Shown here: positions 36,473-47,700 of the stretch, piece by piece
Layout of the letters: each line of letters begins with the position of its first letter
Numbering within the stretch: position 1 is the first letter of the stretch
Assembly: GCA_015680905.1 (NCBI GenBank)
Contig: CM027384.1
Location: 73,751,501-73,815,500 of the forward strand
Source of the DNA: Coptis chinensis
Taxonomy: Eukaryota; Streptophyta; Magnoliopsida; Ranunculales; Ranunculaceae
Reading direction: 5' to 3'
DNA: 64,000 nucleotides
Notes under the pieces: model-generated
The model's input: only the letters and a program-made list of their open reading frames with translations
Told to the model about the DNA's origin: nothing
The model's database searches: none
Program-made: the position numbers and the translations under genes

Positions 36473-37739
36473 TGTTTCAGCAAGATTTGCCAAAACACAC
36501 CAGTTGAGGGTTGGAAGTAATGTTTTTGGAGATGGTGATGGTGATTGGGGAAAGATGAGACTGGACTTCGGTTTTGAAGTTGCCTACATACCCAAAGATA
36601 TTGCTTGGGATCAAGTCTCGATTGCGTAGTTCTGGAAAAATGACGAAGGTTGGATTTTATAGGTAGCATTGGTGATAGTTACTTCCTCGTTCTCCAATAT
36701 TCCAATCGTGGGATGAAGTTGGAGAACCGGCGGAGAACTTTCCAATCATGGGATGAAGTTGAGAGTCGGGCGGGACAACCGTCGGCTGCGGGATGAAGTT
36801 GAGAATCGGGGACAACCGTCCCAATCATGGGATGAAGTTGGAGAATGGCGGGACAACCGGCTCGTGGGATGAAGTTAGAGAATCGGGGACATCCGAAGTC
36901 GTGGAATGAAGTTGAGAACTCAAGTGAGAACTGTCGTTTCGTGGGATGAAGTTGAGAACTGGTGGGACATCCATAACTCGTGGTTTGAAGTTGAGAACCG
37001 GCGGGAGAACTGTCAGCTCGTGGGATGAAGTTGGAGAACCGGCGGGACATCTGTCGGCTCGTAGGATGAAGTTGAGAACCGGTGGAGAATCTGTCGGCTC
37101 GTGGGATGAAGTTGGAGAACTTGGCGGAGAAGTGTCGATTAATTATGGGATGAAGTTGAGAACTGGCGGGGACATCTGTCGGCTCGTAGGATGAAGTTGG
37201 AGAACTGGCGGGGAGAACCGTCGGTGGGATGAAGTTGAGAACCGGGACATCATCGTCACTCGTAGGATGAAGTTGGAGAACCCGGGGAGAACCGCCACCG
37301 TGGGATGAAGTTAGAATCGCTGGAGAACCGCTACCAGTGGGATGAAGTTGAGAACCTGGCGGGACATCCGTCACCATAGGATAAAGTTGGAGAATCGGGA
37401 CATCCGTCGGCTTCGTGGAATGAAGTTGAGAATTGGCGGGGAGAACCGTCATTTCGTGGGATGAAGTTGAGAATCGGCGGGAGAACCGCCACCGTGGAAT
37501 ATAGGCTTTGAGCATGTGCTTTTTCATAGATAAGCTCTGAGCATGGACTCTGAGCGTGGGCTTGTTTATAGTTGGGCTCTAAGAGTGGGCTTGTTTATAG
37601 TTAAGCTCTGAGCATGGGCTCTGAGCGTGGGCTTGTTTATAGTTGGGCTCTGAGCGTGGGCTTGTTTATAGTTGGGCTCTAAGCATGGGTTTGTATTGAA
37701 TTGGGCTTATATTGGGCCACATTTGTGGGGGTCGGAACA
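36473..37739 (-). repeat. Tat1 3' LTR
   Basis: 1267 bp. A unique first 230 bp, then a tandem array (about 36,690-37,500), then short TGAGCGTGGGCTTGTTTATAG repeats near 37,540-37,690. On the internal side the minus strand has AAAGAGAGGGCGA, the polypurine tract (37,740-37,752). Confidence 0.92.
36690..37500 (-). repeat. Minisatellite inside Tat1 3' LTR
   Basis: About 13-15 degenerate copies, 50-65 bp, each with GTGGGATGAAGTTGAGAA and a CGGCGGGA core. The same array occupies about 50,230-51,030 in the 5' LTR with a different copy order, so the arrays changed by slippage or recombination after insertion. Confidence 0.85.
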
Positions 37740-37785
37740 TCGCCCTCTCTTTGTTACATGGGCAAGGCCCGTGTGGCAAAGAAGG

Positions 37786-37799
37786 TTTTTTTTTTTTTT
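37786..37799 (-). other. A14 tract (minus strand) downstream of captured gene pieces
   Basis: Fourteen consecutive T on the plus strand, i.e. A on the element's sense strand, lying about 70 bp after the end of the methyltransferase similarity and 33 bp before the purine tract. Its place fits the poly(A) tail of a captured mRNA. The alternative is a chance homopolymer. Confidence 0.55.
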
Positions 37800-37867
37800 A
37801 GTAAGAATGTCTCCTTTGAATAAAAAAGTTTACAATGTACATTGTTGACGATTAGATACTCTACTAA

Positions 37868-38533
37868 GGTACGCCCCATCACATCCTGTCTTGGATCCGT
37901 AAGAGAGTCGAATAGACATTTACAAAGCCGACTTCGTCATTGTCTCTTCCACATCGGTCGTAGTACTCATCCAAAATGGTTCTCGTGGCTTTTCATCGGT
38001 GTAAACAATACCGGTGACAACTCCCCGGGATCTTAGACTTTGGCGAATTATTAGTTATTGCAAGCATGCCTCCAGGATGGAGAAGCCGAAGGCTTCCTTC
38101 ACCAGAACCAACTATTGCTCTTGTAGGAAATTCATGAATCACATATGCAAGAGAGACAAGGTCAAAAGAATTGGATGGAAGGTCCGGTGGCTTCACCATT
38201 TGCATGAACCCAACTAATTGGATTTTTCTTGGGATCATCTCCTTCTCCTTGAACCGTACTCTGACAAAGAAAGTAAGGTGATAGATCCAACCCGAAACTT
38301 TTGGTTGAAGGAAACCACAAGAAATCTTGTGCTAACACCAACGTAACAACCGATATCCAATATATCATTGATCATAGAATTTACTAAACACACTTGATAA
38401 TGCTTTGTTCAATCGCTTGAAGCCAATTTCCACGCACAACTTGATTCGCTTCACAACGTAAGAGGCATTGGGAATTGCTCTTTTACCAATGGACATAGTC
38501 GCAGCTTCGCACGCTACCGGGGAACTTGCTATC
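37868..38533 (-). pseudogene. SAM-dependent methyltransferase gene piece captured in Tat1
   Basis: Minus-strand sequence in several frames: ACEAATMS and VVRGNWLQAIEQ, then INDILDIGC.VGVSTRFL (motif I, SAM binding), FGLDLSPYF, NPISWVHANGEATG, SNSFDLVSLAYVIHE (motif around the acidic residue), and LLHPGGMLAITNNSPKSK (post-motif). This order matches plant class I SAM-dependent methyltransferases of the UbiE/COQ5-like type. About 220 codons with no intron-like interruption seen. It lies in the sense direction of Tat1, directly after the RBL15 piece. Not functional: several frame changes and no complete ends. Confidence 0.78.
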
Positions 38534-38555
38534 TTGTGTTGACCGAAAGAAGAAT

Positions 38556-39157
38556 CTGCTTTGTTTCTCTTTGTGGCATCCATGAGGAAAGGTTTCTCCA
38601 TATATTGCTGGAAATTAAACTCTTGGGTGGTGAATTTGGACTTGTATGTGTAGGCATATAACCGGATGGATTGCCTCCAAAGGCACAAAATAAATTTGGG
38701 TCGTCTCACACATGTTGACAAAGAACGCGAGGAGCTCTCGATGGTAGAATAGAAAGATGATCCAGGTAGTAAAAACGTTGAATAACCCATAGGTATAGGC
38801 ATATCCAGACAAAATCCCGCACAAATGTCCAAGTAAGGAGACATTCGTCATCAAAAGCTGGAATACAATCAACAAGATCCAAACATACCATTTAGCAGGA
38901 ACATTAAAAAGTCCAAACACGCTTCTAGATTGGGCGCCACTGAGACTTGTCTCTATAACAATCATGGAAAATAAGATTCCAGAGAATCCTATTGCGCATT
39001 CATTCACAAGATCTGATGTTGGGAAAAGGGATTATAGGCAACCAATAATGCAATAGAAAGATGAATGAGAGCATTGCTGATAGCCAGAATTATTATCACA
39101 TACGCCAGTTTACGATCCCATAATTCTCTCCAGTTCAGATCCCAAAGGCACCAGGGC
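38556..39157 (-). pseudogene. Rhomboid-like protein 15 (RBL15) gene piece captured in Tat1
   Basis: Minus strand. ALVPLGSELERIMGS, then HLSIALLVAYNPFSQ, NECAIGFSGILFSMIVIETS, SRSVFGLFNVPAKWYVWILL, TNVSLLGHLCGILSGYAYTY and RRPKFIL match, in order, the middle of plant RBL15 (a rhomboid-like membrane protein with a C-terminal UBA domain, related to UBAC2). GFSGILFS holds the rhomboid GxSx-type site and GHLCGILSG the conserved His region. About 200 codons without an intron; the N-terminal membrane segments and the UBA domain are missing. Read in more than one frame, so dead. Confidence 0.88.
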
Positions 39158-39160
39158 TGG

Positions 39161-39280
39161 AGTGAGGCTAGTGATGTCCATGGTCTTATTGAGCACCTTA
39201 AGTGCAAGTTGGACAGCCTCCTCCCTTGTGATATCATCTTTGTAATCCTGCTTCAGTATTGACTGGGCAGTTTGGTTGTT
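39161..39280 (-). pseudogene. 20S proteasome alpha-4 (PAC1) gene piece captured in Tat1
   Basis: Minus strand, 40 codons: NNQTAQSILKQDYKDD followed by TREEAVQLALKVLNKTMD and ITSLT, the C-terminal third of plant 20S proteasome subunit alpha type-4 (PAC1). The frame then runs straight into RBL15 (ALVPLGSELERIM) with only one residue between, so the two unrelated genes are fused at about 39,158-39,160. No function expected from so short a piece. Confidence 0.88.
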
Positions 39281-39299
39281 GAGCAGCGGCAAATCAAGT

Positions 39300-39700
39300 T
39301 TACTTGAGGCAGCGGCATACAGCGGCATTCAATACTAGAATCCCATTAATGGCCCCTATAAACCGTTGGCTTCCTTAGTAACACACACCTCTCAAAACCA
39401 ATGAAAACAGTGTGGCGCTTTTCCATCAAACAATTTGAGCTCCAACTTTCCCCAGAGTTCTTGTGGCCATTGTTACCAGAGACACCACCAGACCCCAAGT
39501 TCACACATGGTGCTTACATTAACTTCGGGGTGCCACCAACAAGCAGAATTGCACTAGTAAGGCAGCGGCAATTCGGAAAAAAAATAGCAGCGGCATTCAA
39601 AGTTCTTCAGCGGCTATTCTATGGATCATCACACCAGCGGCAATGCGACAATGCGAGCGGCATTATTGGATCGGCTACTCGAGCGGCAATTCAAACTTTT
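39300..39700. repeat. Scattered CAGCGGCA motif cluster in Tat1
   Basis: Eight or nine copies of (C)AGCGGCA(TTC) at irregular spacing on both sides of a 230-bp unassigned segment (39,330-39,560), just upstream, in element sense, of the captured pieces. Meaning unknown. Confidence 0.5.
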
Positions 39701-39739
39701 AGTTTTGATCGACAAATCAAGAAAATTAATAGGTCGGCA

Positions 39740-40330
39740 GTTGTTATATAATTGTTGGGTTGTTAATTTGAACTTGGTTCACATTAGTATCGGATAGAAT
39801 GATTGAACTAAGCTAATAAGAGGCGAACTAGGAAACCAAGTGTTGGATGTATTGGGCTTCAAAGAAAGAAAGAGAGTCCTATTGGTTTAGTATACTCTAA
39901 ATTAGAATGTAAATATAAAAGAGTACTTGATGTCTTAAATACTCACAATTAAAAAGATTGAGAAAGTTAGGTTTGAGAGGAGAATAATAAAAGTTCCCCG
40001 CTTCTTCTTCATGTTCTTGTTTTACCCGTCGGCGGCAAGGTTAGTTCTATTCACGTTAACACACTATTTTTTTTTATTTTATTTTTTTTTTTTTGGGAAT
40101 GTATATTAGGATTTGGATCTCTCAGAGTGATCGCGAGACAAGAAAACCATGTGTTTAGATCTTATTATCAAAGAAACTCGTCTTTGTTTTTTAAGAGAAG
40201 GATTAACCGATATTATTTTATTTTTTGACAGTATTGAAAATATTTGATAATGGAGAAGAATTATAACTTGAAGAGGAGATGGGGTGATAAGAGGGATTTT
40301 AATATGAATAGGGTGGCTAAGGGAATTGAT
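39740..40330 (+). other. Possible promoter region of Tat1 antisense gene
   Basis: No coding signature. AAATATAAAAGAG near 39,911-39,923 resembles a TATA box, and a pyrimidine-rich stretch follows. It lies upstream of the plus-strand gene at 40,339. The promoter role is inferred. Confidence 0.3.
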
Positions 40331-40338
40331 CTGATAGT

Positions 40339-42880
40339 TTGAGAGCAAAGTATGATATTGGAGATGATGTTTCTATTGAGTATGTTGGTAGCGATATCGA
40401 CCAAAAATGTGAAAAGGATGAGATAATCTTATTGTTTTCACATTTTTGGCTTGGTTGTAGTGTTCCATTTCGAAATCGGTTTCGAAGTATTAGCTTCGAT
40501 GGAGAGTACATCCCACAATTATCTCCTAGCTATTGGGCTATATTTGCCCGTGTAGCGAGAATTTGTAAGGTTTATCAAAATAGTATGTCGTCAGACCTTT
40601 TGTTTGAGTTATTGAAGCCTCTGCGGCAAAACAAGGCCTCTTCTAAAAGTTATGCATTGGGATATCATAACCATCACAACCAGAATTATCGGTTTTATGG
40701 GATGCCTTCGAACTACAAGAATGCGATATTGTATGGTTTTAAGATTAAAGGCAATTGGAGGTTCGAAGATATTGATTATCCTAACAATATATCAGGTAAG
40801 ATATAAACTTAATATTCTTATAATTATAATTTTTAATAGTTAGCATCACATTTTGATTAAATTGTTATTTTTTTTTTATTTTTTTATTTTTTAAATTTTT
40901 TTATAGGGGATTTTCTGAAGTTTCCAAATAAATCAGTGTTTAGCAGCGAGATGATAAAAAAGAAATTTGTTAGTTTGTTTAGTCATAATGCAGATGTCTA
41001 TGATCTTTCGTTTCCGCATCGATATAGTAGATTATTATCATGATATAGAAACTAGGCTCACTTGAATGAGCCTAGGGAATTAGCACCTTCTTGTGGCTCA
41101 AAGAAGAGAAAGAATATTATTGTGGATGATAGCAAGTGAAGATGACGAAGAAGTAGAAGGAGATGACTCGAGGATAGTGGACAAGAAAATATTAGAAAGA
41201 AGAAAAGAAATGTACGTCCAAAAAAAGAAGGAAAAGAAAATCGGGGATAACTCAAGTAAAATTGAGGAAGAGATTGATAGTCGAAACCGGCATGCGATAT
41301 AATATTTCTTTTAAAATAACATATATGTAATACCTATAATATGTTTTGGAATGATGTTTCATTGTCACAGGTTTTGTCTTCCCCGCACATAAAACTACCA
41401 TGTGCTTGATATTGATGATGATGATGATATCGGTGGGGAAGCGATGACTAACAAAGATATCTAGACTTGATGTTAGTGTTGATCTTGCTTCTGTGATTTT
41501 GAATAATATTCGTTATTTATTGTTTAATGGTTCTTTTGGTAATGTAGATGGAAAAAGTTGACGATGGTAGAGATACAATGGGTTCAGCTTCTGTTGTCAA
41601 AATCAATTTTGGACTGCCAACTTCTTTTGGTGGAAGTAGTATTGGAGTTCCAACACCTGTTGTTGGCACCAATGTTGGTGTAGCAACTTCTGCCGATGGC
41701 ACCATTGTTTGCACTAGTGCTGGATTCCGACTTCTGTTGTTAATACCGATGCAGGTATGTTAACAGAAGTGTCAACGATTGTTGGTACAAATGCTGGATT
41801 GCCGACTTCCTCGACAATCGATGCAGTGTGTCAACCGAAGTGTCTACTTTTGTTAGTGCCGACATCATTGTTGGATCAATCTGTACCTTCTTCGCTGCGC
41901 AATGGGGATGAGCGGTTGTTCTACAACACCTATGCTCATCACTCCGCGTCGCAAGCCTTGGCAATTGAAGGTTAGATGTTGAATAGCTATTTAAATAGTA
42001 TTTACTGATTATTATATATTATTATTTTAAATCCTTTTGTCTAATATTTCAGATCCGAGAGTTATTGTGTTTGGATTATCAACGGTGTAGATTTTGGAAA
42101 AACCGTTAGTATGTTGAATTCATTCAAAGCTTTTTAGTTGTAGGTAATTTTAGTGTGTGTGTGTTTTTTTTTTTTTTTTTTTGAGTAACACATTATTTTT
42201 TCTATTAGGCCGGGCTTGGGGATTGTGCTAAAGAAATCTTAGAAGCAAAAGAAAATTATAAGATTAAAACCAAATGAATATGCAAGATTGAGAAATATTT
42301 GGAAGAGAGAGCTCATCTTTCGGAGAATGAACATTTGAGAGGAGTAATTTTGAGAAATGAAGTAGTTTTGCACCCACTATGAGATGAAAATGAATATCAT
42401 GAAAGTCGAAGTGTCGAAAACAGAATCAAGAAATTGTTGTTCTCAAGGAGCAGAAGGTTTTGAGTGATGAAGTTTCGATTTTAAAATGTGAGAAATTGGA
42501 ATTGCCAAAACGAGTTTGTGAGGCTGAGGGGATTAGAGGAGACTACAAGGTACTATTGGAAGAGAATGCATTTTTTAAGAAGGAGTTAGATGAATGTCAT
42601 GAGAGGGTGGAAAATTTTAGAGTAGGGTGTGAAGAGAAGGATGATATAATTGGGAAGCATGCAGTTGAAATTAAGAAATCTAGAGCGGTGTTGCGTGAAG
42701 CATCGGCAAGTGTTGGACTTTGGAAATCAAGAGATTTTGAGAAACGGGAAAAAATTGCAGCAAGAAATTGCCGATTATTATACTATGTGTTATAGGAAGT
42801 TGGAAGATGTATCTCCGTCGGATCTATTAGGTGTTCTAGTTCCAGTGGAGGATAGCATTATGCCACAACTTCTTGAGTGA
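40339..42880 (+). pseudogene. Antisense split gene in Tat1 (transposase_28 / 'putative gypsy type transposon' like)
   Basis: Plus strand, opposite to Tat1. A first part (40,339-40,795) gives PFRNRFRSISFDGEYIPQLS, YWAIFARVARICKVYQNS, and YRFYGMPSNYKNAI, which follow the pattern of plant proteins of the PF04195 type (P-L..F...L...L..A..QL.PN.W). A GTAAG donor at 40,796 and a TTATAG acceptor at 40,906 suggest an intron. A later part (42,460-42,880) is a Lys/Glu-rich coiled coil (VCEAEGIRGDYKVLLEENAF; HERVENFRVGCEEKDD) ending near a TGA at 42,880, also usual in that family. Extra antisense ORFs in this position are known from plant Tat elements; their function is not. The middle is interrupted. 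Confidence 0.5.
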
Positions 42881-43094
42881 AGTTTTTATTCTTTATTGTT
42901 ATGATGATGTGAGGTTAGGTTACGGTTTTTTCTTTCTCAATTATGTTTCTTTTTTCCACTGTATTCATGATATTTGGTTTTTATCTATTTTTTATTAGAT
43001 TGGAATTCAGAATAGGTCGGTCAAACTATATAATAGTTGTGTAATCTGGTTTTGAGGTAGGTCGGCAAAATAGATATAAGTATTAAGGATAACG

Positions 43095-43490
43095 AATTGG
43101 GGTGTCACTTCCCCATAATATAATAATAACGTAATGAAATTTGGGGTGTCGCCCCCATAGTGTAATGATAACGTAATGAAATTTGGGGTGTCGCCCCCCA
43201 TAGTGTAATGATAACGTAATGAAATTTGGGGTGTCACCCCCCCATAGTGTAATGATAACGTAATGAAATTTGGGGTGTCGCCGCCCCCATAGTGTAATGA
43301 TAACGTAATGAAATTTGGGGTGTCGCCACCCCCATAGTTTAATGATAACGTAATGAAATTTGGGGAATCGCCGCCCCCGTAGTGTAATGATAACATAATA
43401 AAATTTGGGGGGTCGCCGCCCCCATAGTGTAATGATAACGTAATGAAATTTGGGGGGTCGCCGCCCCCATTTTGTAATGATAACATAATT
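43095..43490 (-). repeat. Tandem array, seven to eight copies of a 57-60-bp unit
   Basis: Unit AATTTGGGGTGTCGCCCCCATAGTGTAATGATAACGTAATG (given in two parts: AATTTGGGGTGTCGCCCCC, ATAGTGTAATGATAACGTA). Contains a GGGG..CCCC inverted core. On the minus strand it stays open with a repeat of about 20 residues (HYGGGDTPNFITLSL). Lies between integrase and the antisense gene. Confidence 0.88.
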
Positions 43491-43611
43491 TGGGATATTT
43501 GATCTCTAGTTAAAACGAAAGATGGATCGAATTTTATTGAATTATAAAATGATTACAATGAATGAAAAACAAACATTCAACGATAAAACTTTTTCAAATG
43601 AAAAGCATTTC

Positions 43612-44674
43612 ATGGCTTGGCAAATTTTTCTCCGGTGATTCGACGAAGGAAATAAGACCCTTTGGATGATGGTTTATCAATAATGAACGGTCCTTCCCAA
43701 TTCTCTGATAGCTTCCCAGATTCAATGAGCTTCTGTTTGCGGCTAAGTACCCAATCTTAGGTGTTCAAAACTCTTGAGGCAAAGCTTTTATCATATTTTA
43801 TTTCATGGCTGCCTGATATTTTATTAGACATTGTAAAGCTTCTTCTCGAAGTTTTATCAATTAAGTCTCGCCACCAAAGTTAGAGCAAAGATCATTGTTA
43901 CCAGTTTGTAATCGCTTCACGTCCTTGTAGTTGGTGCAATTAATTACGCCGAGGACAAAGATCCATGCCATAAGCTAGATTGAAAGGGGAAAGATTGGTA
44001 GAATGCTTTGGAGTGGTGCGATAAGCCCAAAGCAATCACCGCAACTCTTTAACCCAATTTCCTTTGTTTCATTAAGCTTCTTCTTCAAAGTCGAGAGAAT
44101 CGTCTTATTGGTTGCTTCTGCTTGTCCATTTGTTTGTGGATAATATGGAGCGGAGAAATTATGCTGAATTTTTAGTGAGGCGCAAAATTTGTGAATTTCT
44201 TCCGCATCAAATTGTTTACCATTGTCAGAGACGATGTTAGATGGAATTCCAAAGCGACAAACGATGTCTTTCCATAAGAAACGCCGTACATCTGTTGCTG
44301 AGATGTTGACAAGCGGTTGAGCTTCTACCCATTTAGTGAAATAATCAGTCGCAACCAATAAAAATCGTACACTTCCAGGAGCCTTTGGTAGGGGTCCCAC
44401 AATATCCAAGCCCCATTTCGCAAAAGGCCAAGGGCTTAGAATTGGGTGGAGTTCCGTTGCTGGAAGTTTGCCCATATTTGCATGTTTTTGACATGGTATG
44501 CATTTTTGGGCAAATTCTCGTTGAGTGTCTTTGCATGCTAGGCCACCAGTATCCTTGAGTCATGGCTTTATGAGCAAGACTACGCCCCCCCGAATGGTTT
44601 CCACAAAGTCCGGAGTATCTCTTCGAAACTAGATGACCTTGATCTTTGGAAAGACATCCTGAAAAGATGATCAA
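43612..44674 (-). pseudogene. Tat1 integrase region
   Basis: Minus strand: zinc-region remnant near 44,600, core WGLDIVGPLPKAPG and FGIPSNIVSDNGKQFDAEE with PQTNGQAEATNK, and a C-terminal end NWEGPFIIDKPSSKGSYF finishing at 43,612. Fossil with interruptions. Confidence 0.9.
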
Positions 44675-44679
44675 ATTAT

Positions 44680-45080
44680 TTGCTTTCCTATAGAGTAGGA
44701 GATTTCCTTTAGAATTTGGAATTATGACAAATTTCCGGGCATCTCTTTAATTTTGTAGGAAAGGCGAATCCCTCGTAAAGTTCCATGTTGCAGAAATTCT
44801 AAATAAATAGGTCTTCAATCATCTGGTGAAGTGTCACCATCGATAGATTGGAGATCCAAATGTGGTACTTCTGGAGAATTATCTGCTTCGTGGGACTCAT
44901 CTTCCATATCAACATTGATTTGGTCGGCATCATGTGTCGGTGGAGAATCACTCTTAACACGATGATCAGCCAAACCTTGATGGTCGGCTAAATCTTCTTG
45001 AGCTGCTTCCTCTGAGTGAGATTCTGAACTTGTGCCGGCTGATTGAGCTAGCTCTTCTCTCTTTCTTTTTTTGTTGTTAC
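44680..45080 (-). other. Tat1 pol linker, acidic
   Basis: Between second RNase H and integrase; minus-strand reading is Ser/Glu/Asp-rich and not assigned to a domain. Confidence 0.45.
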
Positions 45081-45085
45081 GGCAT

Positions 45086-45787
45086 TCACTTGCTCGAATT
45101 CAATTCCGAGATGTCGCCCGAAATATAGCATAGATGAGCAATATATAAGTTTTGAACATGTTCTTCTATGACGGTTATGCTTGGAAAAGGTTGGAAATCA
45201 ATATAGATTTTTCTTTCATTGTTAACATCAATCTGCGTCGAGAGATAGGCTAAGGCATCGGCATGACGATTATCATTATGAGAGCCGGTGAACAAAGAAT
45301 GGATTTGAAATGAATGGATAGCTCATGCATTTTTGGACATATGCAGCCATCCTATCATTTCGAGCAACAAAAGATCCGCCAAATTGATTCGCAACAAGCT
45401 TTGAGTCAGTGAATAACTCGATTTTTGTCGCCCCTAGGTCAAGTGCCGTTCGCATTGCATAAAGAACCGCTTCATATTCAGCTTCATTGTTTGATGTGCA
45501 AAATCCGAGGCGAACAGATTTTTCAATTTTCTCGCCATCAGGTCGGATCAAAACACAACCAAGGCCTGGACTGATTTGTTCTTGGAACCGTCCGTGTGTA
45601 TAATCCATAAAGTAGGGGTCGGCACTTGTGGATGGATCGGCCGATCCTTGTTGTGGATTAGGAGGAGGTTCGAAAACTGCTTCTTCCATGGTCGGTATGT
45701 CATCGACGGAAAATCGGCCATAAGTGATGCCATTCGCGTGGCCTTTCTCGGATGATCGGGCTTTGTAGATAATTTAGAGGCACTCAA
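45086..45787 (-). pseudogene. Tat1 second (archaeal-type) RNase H
   Basis: Minus strand: GLGCVLIRPDGEKIEKSVRL, NNEAEYEAVLYAMRTALDLG, KIELFTDSKLVANQFGG and a later NRHADALAYLST give the D-E-D-D order of the additional RNase H found in Tat-lineage gypsy elements. Its presence next to the ordinary gypsy RNase H defines the lineage. Confidence 0.85.
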
Positions 45788-45789
45788 AT

Positions 45790-46983
45790 ATGTTTCCCAT
45801 TCGCTAATCGGCTCGAATCAGCATTTCAAGAACTTTTCTCAAAGGGGTATTCGATTGTAGACATTGATGATACGTCCCTGAAAATAAGGCTTCAATCTTA
45901 AAAGCACTATGGACAAGTGAGAGAGCTATTTTCTCAATCTGTGAATACCTTGTTTCGAGCTGTAAGTGGTCTTACTTATGAAGAAAATTGGTTGTTCATT
46001 TTCATCATCAATGAATAAGACGGCACTCACGCCTATTTCTCGATGTTTTGCCAAATAGATGCCAATTGTTTGTCCGTGGTGGTCGGACTAGCAAGAATTG
46101 GCGGTCGTACTAGGTATTCTTTCATTTTCTCAAAAACTACGTCACACTCATCCGGTCCATTTTGGGGATCCCTTAATGGCTTGGAAAAAGGGGGTGGAGC
46201 CGATCCGAATATTTTGAGATAAATCTACCCAAAGCGCTATCCTACCCGTGAAGTTCTTTGGATTTGCTTCTTGGTTTTTGGTGAGGGCATTTTAGTAATT
46301 GCACGGATTTGATCAGGGTTAGCTTCAATGCCTCGTTTGGTCATAAGATATCCAAGAAATTTTCCCGATGCTAATCCAAATGCGCATTTTGATGGATTTA
46401 GACGCGATTCAATATGTATCACCGATCAAAATATTTTGCAAGTGATGAAGGTGTGATGACTCTTCATGCGACTTGATGACCATATCGTCAATATAAGCTT
46501 CCATAAACTTGCCTAAGAAGTCTGAAAATGATGTATTAATGAATTTCTGATATGTTGCCGGTGCATTTTTTAGACCGAAAGGCATTACCTTATAGCAAAA
46601 TAAGCCTTGGTCTGTTATGAAAGTTGTAAGTTCTTGTTCATCTTCTGCTAATGCAATTTGATAAAATCCCATGAGGCATCCATAAAAGAAATTCGTTTAA
46701 ACCCTGAAGTGGCATCAACCATTTCAGAAATACGAGGCAAAGGATACGGGTGAACATGACATTTTTTATTGACATCAGTAAAATCAACACAGATTCTAAG
46801 TTTCCCATTTTTCTTAGGGACTACTACTACATTTGATATCCATTTCGGATATAGTACAGGCCTAATAAAATTAACACTTAGAAGTTTGTCGATCTCTTCT
46901 TTCACTTTGAGCTTTCGATCGGGAGCCATTCGGCGAGGCTTCGACGACCGCTTTTGTGTTTTGTCGATATCCAGCTGTGACAT
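45790..46983 (-). pseudogene. Tat1 reverse transcriptase / RNase H region
   Basis: Minus strand: VVVVPKKNGKLRICVDFTDV, HPYPLPRISEMVDATSG, FGLKNAPATYQKF and catalytic YIDDMVIKS, followed by the gypsy RNase H area. Fossil. Confidence 0.9.
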
Positions 46984-47218
46984 GCAAGTGAAGGATCAAT
47001 CCCGGCATTTGTTCGACCGTCCACAAAACATCACGTGCAATTTTTCTTCAAAAGCTCAATGAGATTATCCCGTTCTTTCTTGGAAATTTCCTTGAGAAAT
47101 AAAAGTGGTTTCTTCTTCCTTGTTGCCGATCTAGACTTCCGAGGAGTCTGTCGATGGTCGGGGGGCCACCTAAACGCTGCTCCATAGCGTTTACCCGGCC
47201 AATGGAATTCTGTAATTG

Positions 47219-47700
47219 CTACTTTTTCCCATCGACATTTAGGATGGTGTTACCCTTGACTTCCGAATCTTTATAATCTTCGAGTACAGACTCATGACAC
47301 TTCAAAGCTGCTATCTGATCACTTCGAACTTTGCATACCCTACCATCACACCAGAACTTGATAGCCTGATGGAAAGTAGAAACGACAGCTCCCATTGAGT
47401 GAATCCAATCTCTTCCCAGAATGACATTGTAGGAGGAGTTACAATCCAAGAGAAGAAAATCAATTGTAACTTCCTTGTTCATTAATGTCACCGGAAGAGA
47501 GCATCTACCAACTGATGTTGTCTTTGTCCCATCGGGCCAATGATAGGATTTGGATCGGGAACTATCATTTTCTCGGGGAGGTTGAGTCCTTTGTAACAAC
47601 GCTTGTAGATCACACTTGCCGAACTACCTGTATCGATCATGATTTTCTGCACACGATGAATTCCAACAAAATCTTGTATTACAACAGCATCTTAATGAGG
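47219..47700 (-). pseudogene. Tat1 protease region
   Basis: Minus strand: retropepsin region with LPVTLMNKEVTIDFLLLDCN and YNVILGRDWIHSMGAV, the conserved strand after the active site. Same as 53,725-54,170 in Tat2. Confidence 0.85.

Noticed and set aside
36690-37500. CRISPR-like regular repeats
   Set aside because: Plant DNA; units are degenerate, adjoining and without unique spacers. It is an LTR minisatellite.
39750-40060. Solo LTR beginning TGTTGGG
   Set aside because: A TG start and promoter-like sequence are present, but no matching CA end, target duplication or second copy was found.
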